Below, piece by piece: positions 56,572 to 64,000 of a DNA stretch of 64,000 bases (position 1 is the first letter of the stretch; each line of letters starts with the position of its first letter). The notes under the pieces are model-generated. The model was not told the DNA's origin. It worked only from the letters and a program-made list of their open reading frames with translations, and ran no database searches. The stretch is from Pediococcus parvulus (GTDB taxonomy: Bacteria; Bacillota; Bacilli; Lactobacillales; Lactobacillaceae). The stretch covers positions 1 to 64,000 of the forward strand of contig NZ_BJWE01000001.1 of NCBI RefSeq assembly GCF_007990205.1, in the 5' to 3' direction. The position numbers and the translations under genes are program-made.

Positions 56572-58257
56572 TTATTCAAAAATTAGCATTGGCACAATCA
56601 TTGGGCTTCGTTCAGTCTTTTGATATAAGAACTCCTGAAGATCATCAATAATGTTTGTGCTAAAGTCTTTTTCTGTTGGATGCGCTTTTTCCTTCATTGT
56701 ATTTAGTAAAGAACGGAAAGCTGCCTTATTTGTATCGTGAATCAATTCGTTTGATTCGCGCATGTAAATAAATCCACGAGATATTGTATCTGGACCTGCA
56801 GTTATACGATGTTTTTTGATATTAATTGTGGCAACTGCAGTGACAACCCCTTCACTAGCTAAAATGGTCCGATCACTCAAAATTTGGGAACTAACATTAT
56901 CATTAATATCAGCATCATTCAAGTAAACGTCACCAGCACTGAAATGATCCGCAATTCTGGCGCTATCACGGGTTAAAGCCAAAACATCACCATTTTTCAT
57001 AATGAAACAATTTTCTTCTGGAATACCAGTCTGTTCCGCAAGCTTCGTATGAATCATTTGCATTCTATATTCTCCATGACAAGGCATAAAGAACTTGGGC
57101 TTAATCAAGCGTAACATCAACTTCTGATCTTCTTGACCACCATGTCCAGAAGTATGAATATTATTAACTTTACCATGAATGACGGTAACGCCCGCCTCGT
57201 CTAATTTATTGATTAAATTATTGACGCTAACGGTATTTCCTGGAATTGGATTACTAGAAAAGACAACTGTATCATCTGGTTGCAAACTAATTTGACGATG
57301 AGTTCCATTGGCAATTCGACTCAAAGCAGCCATTGGTTCTCCTTGGGATCCGGTACATAAAATCATTAATTTATTTGCCGGTAAATTATTTAATTCTTGT
57401 GCATCTACTAATGATTCCTCTGGAATATTCAAATAACCCAGTTTTTGACCGGCCTCAATCGCATTTTCCATACTACGTCCAAAGATAGCAATTTTACGTC
57501 CCTGAGCCAAAGCAGCCTCGCAAGCTTCTCGAACCCGATAAACATTAGAAGCAAACGTTGCAAAAATAATTCGACCTTGAATTTCAGTAAAAATACGTTT
57601 AATACTTTGTTCTACAAAACGCTCAGATTTAGTGAAAGTTGGTCGTTCTGCATTAGTACTATCTGACATTAACAACAAAGAATCTTTAACGCCAATAGCA
57701 GCCATTTTCTGGAAATTTGGTGAAGGTAAATCCCCCACTGGCGTTAAATCAAATTTGAAGTCTCCTGTTTGCACAATAGTTCCTTGAGGGGTATGAACAG
57801 AAATTCCCAAAGTGTCAGGAATTGAGTGCGTTGTCCGGAAAAATGAAACGGAAAGTTTTCTGAATTTTAAAACGGTATCTTCCTGTAGTTCATGTAATTC
57901 AGTTGTCCGCAACAAATTATGCTCTTTTAGCTTACCCTTAATTAATTCCGAAGCAAAAGGACCTGCCCAAATTGGCACGTTTAGTTTTTGAAGGAAAAAT
58001 GGAATTCCACCGATATGATCCTCATGTCCATGAGTGATTACCAACGCTTTAATTTTCTTTTGATTTTCAATCAAAAACTGATAATCAGGGATAATATAGT
58101 CAACACCTAGAAGTTCATCTTCGGGAAACTTAATTCCACAGTCAATGATTACGATTTCATCTTGATATTGCACACAATACATATTTTTACCAATTTCGCC
58201 TAAACCACCAACGGCATAGACAGCCACTTCATTATTTTTAACTTTTAATTTACGCAT
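56572..58257 (-). CDS. rnjA: Ribonuclease J (J1-like)
   Basis: 5'-exo and endoribonuclease of mRNA decay and rRNA maturation. The 561 residues include the metallo-beta-lactamase metal motif HGHEDH at 76-81, intact as in active RNase J1 (the J2 subunit usually has it altered). Other motifs are SFFRTTHSIPD near 133, GDFKFDLTPVG near 160, the beta-CASP block ASNVYRVREA near 240 and IHTSGHGGQEDQKLMLRLIKPKFF near 370. AAGGAG lies six bases before ATG. The rpoY (epsilon subunit) gene that usually precedes rnjA is absent. Confidence 0.92.
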   Translation of the reverse strand: MRKLKVKNNEVAVYAVGGLGEIGKNMYCVQYQDEIVIIDCGIKFPEDELLGVDYIIPDYQFLIENQKKIKALVITHGHEDHIGGIPFFLQKLNVPIWAGPFASELIKGKLKEHNLLRTTELHELQEDTVLKFRKLSVSFFRTTHSIPDTLGISVHTPQGTIVQTGDFKFDLTPVGDLPSPNFQKMAAIGVKDSLLLMSDSTNAERPTFTKSERFVEQSIKRIFTEIQGRIIFATFASNVYRVREACEAALAQGRKIAIFGRSMENAIEAGQKLGYLNIPEESLVDAQELNNLPANKLMILCTGSQGEPMAALSRIANGTHRQISLQPDDTVVFSSNPIPGNTVSVNNLINKLDEAGVTVIHGKVNNIHTSGHGGQEDQKLMLRLIKPKFFMPCHGEYRMQMIHTKLAEQTGIPEENCFIMKNGDVLALTRDSARIADHFSAGDVYLNDADINDNVSSQILSDRTILASEGVVTAVATINIKKHRITAGPDTISRGFIYMRESNELIHDTNKAAFRSLLNTMKEKAHPTEKDFSTNIIDDLQEFLYQKTERSPMIVPMLIFE

Positions 58258-58440
58258 AAAAAACTCCTTCTTTTAATAAACCCTAATAACCCATTTGAAA
58301 GGCATCAGTGTTTTTACGATCATAATAATTTTTTTCATGGCAAACAACTCTCACCATTCCGATTGTATTAAATTAACCTTATCACATTCCCCTTCAGTTC
58401 ACAACAAAAGTACCAAGCCTTTTATAGAATAGTAATAAAA

Positions 58441-58470
58441 TAAGACGCAAGCCAATATGCTTGCGTCTTA
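58441..58470 (-). terminator. Terminator after degV copy 2
   Basis: 11-bp inverted repeat (TAAGACGCAAG at 58441-58451 with 58460-58470) with TTTTATT following on the minus strand, eight bases beyond the stop codon. Confidence 0.85.
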
Positions 58471-58477
58471 TTTTAGT

Positions 58478-59341
58478 TTACTGTTTTGTATAATCCTCTA
58501 ACCAGGCCAAAGCAAGTGCTTTTTCACCTAAATGGGCTCCAATAACTGGGCCAAAATAACTAATATCAATTGGCAAGTCTGGATACTTGGTTTGCAATTT
58601 TTCCTGCCACTTTAACGCGGCAGGTTCATCGTTTGCATGAATAATAATTGCTCGAATTGGGTAATCTAGATTTTCTTTACTCTTTGCAAATAATTCTTCT
58701 ACCCTGGCCAAGGCCTTTTTAGTAGAACGAACTTTTTCAAAGGCTACGATTTCGTGAGCATCGTTGAAAGTCAAAATCGGTTTAATTTTTAACAATCCTC
58801 CGATAAACGCTGAAGCATTTGACAATCGTCCCCCACGAACAAGGTTCTGCAAATCATCAACGATGAAATATTCCCCAAAAGTGGAACGTAGTTGATTGAG
58901 GCGTTCTAAAATCGAGGCTGGTTCTTGCCCCTCACGTGCCATCCTGGCAGCTTCTAACACGAGTGATCCCATCAAACGCACCGTGATTTCAGAATCATAT
59001 ACGTAAACATTTAAGCCTTCTATCTCATTTTTAATAGAGTCCAAACTACTTACAAATCCTGAAATCGTGCTTGCTAGGTGAATACTAATGACATTTTCAT
59101 AACCTTCATCACGTAACTGCTTATACAACTCAATCATTTTGCCTAGTGGGGGCTGAGTTGTGCTTGGAAAAGAACCCGAAGTTTTTAGTTTTTTATAAAA
59201 CTCTTCATTAGTAATGTCAACGCCTTCATCATAACTTTTCCCATCAATCACTACGGGAATTGGTACGATGGTAATATTATTATCTGATATTTCTCTTGCT
59301 GATAAGTAACAGGTACTATCTGTTACAATGGCCGTTTTCAT
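58478..59341 (-). CDS. DegV family fatty-acid-binding protein (copy 2)
   Basis: Second DegV/FakB-type protein in the window, 287 residues. It begins KTAIVTDSTCYLS, with TTQPPLGKM near 65 contacting the fatty acid, NLVRGGRLSNASAFIGGLLKIKPIL near 165-190, and GPVIGAHLGEKALALAW at the end. Only moderate similarity to copy 1, so they may prefer different fatty acids. ATG 59341 is chosen because the promoter's predicted transcript begins near 59372, downstream of the longer frame's ATG at 59380. The ribosome site (GTTGGTG) is weak. Monocistronic. Confidence 0.92.
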   Translation of the reverse strand: MKTAIVTDSTCYLSAREISDNNITIVPIPVVIDGKSYDEGVDITNEEFYKKLKTSGSFPSTTQPPLGKMIELYKQLRDEGYENVISIHLASTISGFVSSLDSIKNEIEGLNVYVYDSEITVRLMGSLVLEAARMAREGQEPASILERLNQLRSTFGEYFIVDDLQNLVRGGRLSNASAFIGGLLKIKPILTFNDAHEIVAFEKVRSTKKALARVEELFAKSKENLDYPIRAIIIHANDEPAALKWQEKLQTKYPDLPIDISYFGPVIGAHLGEKALALAWLEDYTKQ

Positions 59342-59378
59342 GTGTACACCAACTTCTACTTTTAAAATTAATATTTTC

Positions 59379-59406
59379 ATGATAGCATATTTTTATAAAT
59401 TTTCAA
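59379..59406 (-). promoter_or_regulatory. Promoter of degV copy 2
   Basis: Minus strand: TTGAAA (59401-59406), 16-base spacer ending TGC, TATCAT (59379-59384), an extended -10. It fixes the start at ATG 59341. Confidence 0.65.
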
Positions 59407-59494
59407 AAATTGTCTTGCTCTATTTAAAATTCTAGATTTAAGAACTTTAGATCTCTCTGTTTGAAACTTAGTTTATCACATTTTCTGGAGACAC

Positions 59495-59503
59495 TGGTAT
59501 ACT
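59495..59503 (+). promoter_or_regulatory. Extended -10 promoter of rqcH/fbpA
   Basis: TGGTATACT, 41 bases before the start codon. The -35 region is weak (TATCAC at about 59474). Confidence 0.5.
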
Positions 59504-59543
59504 AGAAGTTAACAGTCTATTCGAGAAGAAAGTAGGTTTCATT

Positions 59544-61241
59544 ATGTCCTTTGATGGTTCTTTTACACACGCAATGGTTCATGAATTAAATGATTTATTA
59601 AAAAGTGGTCGAATTACAAAAATACACCAACCTTACGAAAATGAAGTAATTATTACATTCCGGGCCAATCGAAAAAATTATCCCGTTTTACTCTCTGCTC
59701 ACCCAAATTATGCGCGAGTGCAAATTACAAAAATTCCTTATGCCAACCCTGCTGTCCCAACTAATTTTGCTATGATGCTAAGAAAATACTTGGATGGTGC
59801 CATCTTAAATGGTATTCAGCAGGTTGAGAATGATCGGATTGTCAATTTTTCATTTTCAAAACGAAATGAATTAGGTGATATTGAGGAACTTCTGCTGGCA
59901 GTCGAAATTATGGGCCGCAGAAGTAACATCGTCTTACTTAATAACACGACAAAGGTTATTTTAGACACAATTAAGCACATTAATGCTGACCAGAATCGTT
60001 ATCGTTTGTTACTTCCAGGAGCCACATACATCACACCACCCAGTCAAGACAAGTTAAATCCCTTTACTGATGAAACAAAGGCATATGCTAAAGCGCTGAG
60101 TGACTTCCCTAACCAGGAGGTTTTGGCTACTGAACTGCATCGCATTTATCAAGGATTAGATAAAAATACCAGCCTTGAATTAGCTAATTATTTGCATCAA
60201 CACAACGAATCAAGCGCGTTTGATGACTTTTTCGAAAAATTCGATCAACCAAATCCTGTTATGACAACTAAAAAGCAAAAATCTAGTTTTACTGCTTTTC
60301 CATATGCAACTTTAGAAGGCACGCAGCAAAACTTTACTACCTTAGGTGACTTACTGGATGCATTTTACGTAGCGAAGGCTCAACATGATCGAGTCATTCA
60401 AAAAGCTGGCAATTTAGTGCATGTTGTCAAAAATGATTTAAAGAAGAATCGAACTAAATTAAAAAAACTTAACCAAACTTTGGCTAGTTCTGAACAAGCC
60501 GATGTTTACAAAATCAAGGGAGAAATTTTAACCACTTATCTTAATCAGGTTAAACGAGGAATGACAGAAATCACCCTTCCTAACTATTACGATAACAATC
60601 AAGATATTAAGATTTCTCTTTCTAACCAGATTTCACCCTCACAAAATGCGCAAAAGTATTTCAAAAAATATCAAAAGGCAAAAAATGCTGTTCATTATGT
60701 TTCTGAACAACTCACAAAAACGCATCAAGAGATTGATTATTTGGACAATATTATGACGCAAATTGAACTGGCAAATCCTCAAGACCTAGATGAAATTCGA
60801 GAAGAACTAGAAAAAGAGGGTTATTTAAAGGTTAATCAAAAGAAACGAAAACAAAAACGATCAAGAGCTAGTAAACCAGAAACCTTCCATGCTACAGATG
60901 GCACTCAAATTTCTGTCGGTAAAAATGATACTCAAAATGATCGTTTGACTTTGAAAACGGCTAAGAAAACGGATATTTGGTTGCATACTCAGAAGATTCC
61001 AGGGTCACACGTGATTATTCATGACGCTAACCCGACCGACCAAACACTCACTGAAGCCGCCACTTTAGCTGCCTACTTTTCCAAAGCACAACAGTCCGCA
61101 CACGTTCCTGTTGACTATGTGGCTGTTAAACGCGTGCATAAGCCGAATGGTGCCAAACCTGGACTAGTTATTTATGAAGGCCAAAGTACCCTGATTGTGG
61201 ATCCTGATGAACAGTTAGTCAATCAGTTAAGACAAGTTTAA
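59544..61241 (+). CDS. rqcH: Rqc2 homologue RqcH / fibronectin-binding-type NFACT protein
   Basis: Ribosome quality-control factor that adds alanine tails to stalled nascent chains; older literature calls relatives FbpA for fibronectin binding. The 565 residues show the NFACT-N domain (FDGSFTHAMVHELNDLLKSGRITKIHQPY at the start, FAMMLRKYLDGA near 75, EIMGRRSNIVLL near 122), a central coiled coil (about 295-440) and the NFACT-R/DUF814 domain (DIWLHTQKIPGSHVIIHD near 475-492, TEAATLAAYFSKAQQS near 500). No secretion signal. Ends at a bidirectional terminator. Confidence 0.92.
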   Translation: MSFDGSFTHAMVHELNDLLKSGRITKIHQPYENEVIITFRANRKNYPVLLSAHPNYARVQITKIPYANPAVPTNFAMMLRKYLDGAILNGIQQVENDRIVNFSFSKRNELGDIEELLLAVEIMGRRSNIVLLNNTTKVILDTIKHINADQNRYRLLLPGATYITPPSQDKLNPFTDETKAYAKALSDFPNQEVLATELHRIYQGLDKNTSLELANYLHQHNESSAFDDFFEKFDQPNPVMTTKKQKSSFTAFPYATLEGTQQNFTTLGDLLDAFYVAKAQHDRVIQKAGNLVHVVKNDLKKNRTKLKKLNQTLASSEQADVYKIKGEILTTYLNQVKRGMTEITLPNYYDNNQDIKISLSNQISPSQNAQKYFKKYQKAKNAVHYVSEQLTKTHQEIDYLDNIMTQIELANPQDLDEIREELEKEGYLKVNQKKRKQKRSRASKPETFHATDGTQISVGKNDTQNDRLTLKTAKKTDIWLHTQKIPGSHVIIHDANPTDQTLTEAATLAAYFSKAQQSAHVPVDYVAVKRVHKPNGAKPGLVIYEGQSTLIVDPDEQLVNQLRQV

Positions 61242-61250
61242 TTAGCAAAA

Positions 61251-61289
61251 AGGATGCTACGACAAAACGAGTCGTAGCATCCTTTTTTT
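61251..61289. terminator. Bidirectional terminator between rqcH and the carB-like gene
   Basis: About 15-bp inverted repeat built from AGGATGCTACGAC and its complement, followed by seven T on the plus strand and A tracts on the other. It separates two convergent genes. Confidence 0.9.
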
Positions 61290-61297
61290 GTATGAAT

Positions 61298-63760
61298 TTA
61301 TAACTTTGTGCTTGTAATTCTGGCTCCAATTGCCAACGAAAACGGTGGATTCTGTGGCTCGGGAATCTGTAATTGATTGTACGGAAAAACGTGTTCTAGT
61401 TTTAGATGCACATTTTGACTAGTTAACTTAAGTGGTGATTCGCAATTTGAGCGTTTCAGAATTAATTTAACCATGTCCGCCACAATATCATAGTTTAAAG
61501 CGTAGGTCATAAAGGGAATATCCTGAATTGCCAACGGAATCGTTCCTGTAACGATAAGGTGACTCCCCTCCTGTTTAAACATAACTGAATAGATGCCATC
61601 CTCTTGTTTGCTGAGCTCACTTAGAGATATGTGTTGCAGTTTATTAGAAATCTGTTTCTTTGCTGAAGAAGGAAAATGCAAACTTGCATCTTCCGCAGTG
61701 TCAAAACAGCCTAAATTTCGTTGTTTTTCTTCCATCTTTTCAGCCACAACTAAATAATTTGATTCTACATTCTCTGCCCGCGAAGTTCGGGATAATGGTA
61801 GTTGGGTAATTTTAACACCAGCTGTTTCCAAGTCCGTAACAATTTGCCACTTTCCTTGTGCAATTACAAAATCCGGTTGTTCACTATTCATAATATTTAA
61901 GCAGTTTTCAACAGTTAACGGTTCTAAATACAGTTTGTCAGCTAACCTTGGTAAAATTGAAATTGCACTTGGATTATTATTAATCAAGATAGTTTCAAAC
62001 CCTAATTTTTGGCAAGCTTGAATTGTATGCACCGTCACATATTCAGCTGCCGCATTCGTACCAACTTGATTATTAGCCGTACCCAAAATAAACACTTTAG
62101 GCTTTTCACTAATTTGTGATTCATTTTCTGTTTCAAAAGTTGTGTAATAACTACGATTATTATAAGGAAATTCTCCCGCCGTGGGCTCAATCCCCTTAAA
62201 CGTTGGTCGAATTTGATTTGTCTCACGGAAATCACGCACTTTTTTGTCAGAACATTTCCACAATTGTGCAATTTGAGAATCGCCATATCCATAATATTTA
62301 GCATTGCGCAAAACATCAACGTCAAAAGGATGTTTACGTAACTTTTTTTCAATTTGAACAATATGAATCAATTTGTAGAAATAAAAAGCATCTATTTTTG
62401 TGAGTTCTGCCAATTCCTCTACCTGATATCCCCGCCGAATGGCTTCCAGTAAATAAAAAACTTCTCCTGCTGTGGGATGTACTAAAACATTGATTAATTG
62501 ACCTTCGTTTAGCCTTGATTCATCCAGAGCCGCTTGCTCAGAGGTAGATGTCGAATCAACTGATCGAATCGCTTTCAAGGTCGCTTCTTCAGTACTTCTC
62601 CCAAAAGCAATTACCGATCCAGTTGATTTCATTCGCGTATTTAGCTCCTGATTAGCATTAGCAAAACTAGCAAAAGAAAAAGTTGGAAAACGGACTGCAA
62701 TGTGATCCAATGTTGGCTCAATTAAAGCCAAGGAATCATGCTGCCTCAGGCCTGGAATTGTGATACTTCTTAAATTTCTACCAAAACTAATTTGTGTGCA
62801 AACTAACGCAACCGGGTATCCAGTCGCCCGAGCAGCAAATGCCGTTGTGCGATCAAAATAAGGGTTTACCCGAATCACATAATAATTACCTGTACTCTGA
62901 TTTAAAGCAAATTGAATATGACAAATTCCGCGAATCTTGAATTCTTGTACAATCCTTAAAGCTGAGGATCGAATCGCCTGAAATTCTTGATCTGTAAGAG
63001 TCTGAGTCGGCGTGAAGACAATTGAGTCTCCCGCATGAACACCAACTGGATTAAAATCTTCGGCAGCACAAATAAGCATTCTTGTATTTTCATTGTCTCG
63101 AATAACGGTCATTTCAATTTCTTTAAACCCGACAATGCTTTTCTCAACCGCAACTTGATGAGTGGTTGAAATTCTAAATGCGGACGCAAGCATTTGTTTC
63201 AGCTGATGCTCATTTTCGCATCTCATTCTGTTGTTATTGGTTATGGCAGCGACAGGTTTAACGATTACAGGATAACCAATTCGTCGCACAAATTTTAAAA
63301 CCTCATTTGTATCACTTAAAATATTAGTTGGAATATAAGGTTCATGAATATTCTGTAAAATACGATTCAATGCCTCTGGATTTTGCGTATTTGCAATAGT
63401 CTTTAAGCTAACCCCCAAAACACGAATATTTAATTGATTAAAGATTCCAGCCTCATCAAGTTGGTGAAGTAATTGAAAAATAGGCGTTCCACCTAGTGTT
63501 GGTATTAAACCATCGAATTCATTATTTCTAAGAATTGTAATTAAAGAATTGGCATCCAAATTACTAATTATAAAGTGCTCCGGATCTAAATAGTCTCCCG
63601 CAACTGAATTAGCATTATTACTGACAAACGTAACTTCCTTGCCAGCCTTGTGAAGTTCTTGAATAGTTTGTAAGGTTGCTGTTTCAAGTTCAGTATCCAT
63701 ACCAATTTCATTTGGGCCAGACCCAATAATTACTATTTTTTGCAACTTTGTTCGTGCCAT
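61298..63760 (-). CDS. CarB-like protein, shortened and with altered active site
   Basis: 820 residues, related to the carbamoyl-phosphate synthetase large subunit (normally about 1060). The first ATP-grasp half is recognisable: IIGSGPNEIG near 11, EKSIVGFKEIEM near 206, VHAGDSIVFTPTQTLTD near 241. But the usual VIEVNPR reads VIRVNPY (296-301), so a metal-binding Glu is Arg297. The Gly-rich ATP loop after IVKP (166-169) reads AAITNNNRM, and the family Arg is Lys168. The oligomerisation domain (about 410-545) and second pre-ATP-grasp (555-640) remain; the second ATP-grasp core is shrunk to about 160 residues without motifs, and the C-terminal allosteric domain is missing. The frame is intact. 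Function unknown; unlikely to make carbamoyl phosphate alone. Confidence 0.8.
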   Translation of the reverse strand: MARTKLQKIVIIGSGPNEIGMDTELETATLQTIQELHKAGKEVTFVSNNANSVAGDYLDPEHFIISNLDANSLITILRNNEFDGLIPTLGGTPIFQLLHQLDEAGIFNQLNIRVLGVSLKTIANTQNPEALNRILQNIHEPYIPTNILSDTNEVLKFVRRIGYPVIVKPVAAITNNNRMRCENEHQLKQMLASAFRISTTHQVAVEKSIVGFKEIEMTVIRDNENTRMLICAAEDFNPVGVHAGDSIVFTPTQTLTDQEFQAIRSSALRIVQEFKIRGICHIQFALNQSTGNYYVIRVNPYFDRTTAFAARATGYPVALVCTQISFGRNLRSITIPGLRQHDSLALIEPTLDHIAVRFPTFSFASFANANQELNTRMKSTGSVIAFGRSTEEATLKAIRSVDSTSTSEQAALDESRLNEGQLINVLVHPTAGEVFYLLEAIRRGYQVEELAELTKIDAFYFYKLIHIVQIEKKLRKHPFDVDVLRNAKYYGYGDSQIAQLWKCSDKKVRDFRETNQIRPTFKGIEPTAGEFPYNNRSYYTTFETENESQISEKPKVFILGTANNQVGTNAAAEYVTVHTIQACQKLGFETILINNNPSAISILPRLADKLYLEPLTVENCLNIMNSEQPDFVIAQGKWQIVTDLETAGVKITQLPLSRTSRAENVESNYLVVAEKMEEKQRNLGCFDTAEDASLHFPSSAKKQISNKLQHISLSELSKQEDGIYSVMFKQEGSHLIVTGTIPLAIQDIPFMTYALNYDIVADMVKLILKRSNCESPLKLTSQNVHLKLEHVFPYNQLQIPEPQNPPFSLAIGARITSTKL

Positions 63761-63761
63761 T

Positions 63762-64000
63762 TTACCGCTCCATTCGAGTAGTCATGATTTCGATGAATTC
63801 ATCAAATAATTCTGAACTTTCCAATTGCCCAGGCGCACCATCAGGAAAAAACTGCACACTAAAAGCAGGAAAGTCCCGATGCCTTAATCCTTGAACAGAT
63901 TGATCAACTAAATCAATGTGGGTAGTCAACATTTTATCGCGATTAATCGACTCACGATCAACTGTATACCCCTGTCCTTGTGATGCATAAAATATTTCAT
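63762..64000 (-). CDS. CarA-like protein, C-terminal part (runs off the window)
   Basis: The last 78 codons of a gene ending one base before the carB-like start. The sequence matches the end of the carbamoyl-phosphate synthetase small subunit: YTVDRESI, GLRHRDFPAFSVQ and LFDEFIEIM. The glutaminase motif expected after FSVQ is F/Y-HPE, with catalytic His and Glu; here it reads FFPD, so His is Phe and Glu is Asp. The nearby SQNHG loop reads SQGQG. The Cys nucleophile lies outside the window. Likely translationally coupled to the carB-like gene and lacking glutaminase activity. Confidence 0.75.
   Translation of the reverse strand, partial: EIFYASQGQGYTVDRESINRDKMLTTHIDLVDQSVQGLRHRDFPAFSVQFFPDGAPGQLESSELFDEFIEIMTTRMER

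Overview
The window is chromosomal housekeeping DNA from a low-GC Gram-positive bacterium of the Lactobacillaceae. Supporting signs are AT-rich codon use, strong AGGAGG-type ribosome binding sites, TTG and GTG starts, a ThyA and DHFR pair of the lactobacillar type, a 2-deoxyribosyltransferase, and the gene orders dnaG-rpoD-trmK-nif3, scpA-scpB-rluB, ypmR-ypmS-yozE, xerC-hslV-hslU and plsY/parE-parC. A 6-phosphofructokinase plus pyruvate kinase pair suggests a homofermentative species. I cannot name the genus. No IS element, prophage, CRISPR array, rRNA or tRNA gene was seen, and the only stretch above 300 bases between large genes holds a small gene.

Layout. 1-7.6 kb: primase, the main sigma factor, tRNA methyltransferase TrmK, a Nif3-like protein and the disaggregase ClpB. 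7.6-14.3 kb: a small minus-strand membrane protein (DUF2929/YjzD type), DNA polymerase DnaE, then pfkA-pyk. 14.3-21.6 kb: a DUF441 membrane protein, CvfB-like S1 protein, XerD, RibT, ScpA, ScpB, RluB, a YpbB-like protein and RecQ. 21.6-28.6 kb: a LysM protein, Cmk, S1-repeat protein RpsA, GTPase Der, HU, a TPR protein, a GNAT-like protein and the deoxyribosyltransferase. 28.6-36 kb: YitT (minus), the CCA-adding enzyme, an ABC-F protein, ThyA, DHFR, DegV. 35-38.5 kb: envelope genes (SGNH hydrolase, YpmS-like, YozE-like, S41 protease). 38.5-46.2 kb: RbgA, RNase HII, DprA, TopA, XerC, HslVU. 46.2-55 kb: aldose-epimerase-like protein, PlsY (minus), topoisomerase IV, a LysR regulator with PpaC, MsrB. 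55-64 kb: mostly minus-strand genes (Ser-rich membrane protein, RNase J, a second DegV), RqcH/FbpA on plus, and a CarB-like/CarA-like pair running off the right edge.

How they work together: chromosome replication and segregation dominate (primase, DnaE, topoisomerase I and IV, XerC and XerD, ScpAB, HU, RecQ, RNase HII, DprA). Next come ribosome biogenesis and translation quality (Der, RbgA, RluB, S1 protein, CCA enzyme, TrmK, ABC-F, RqcH), thymidylate and nucleoside salvage, and protein quality control (ClpB, HslVU).

The strongest oddity is at the right end. The CarB-like protein is an intact 820-residue reading frame against roughly 1060 for true CarB. It lacks the second ATP-grasp core and the C-terminal allosteric domain, and key residues of its first ATP-grasp site are changed. 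Its upstream partner is a CarA-like protein whose glutaminase HPE motif reads FPD. The pair looks like a conserved-length but catalytically re-purposed relative of carbamoyl-phosphate synthetase. Other points of interest are two tandem perfect hairpins in the HU leader, and an xerC promoter nested inside a hairpin that would mask the xerC ribosome binding site only on read-through RNA.
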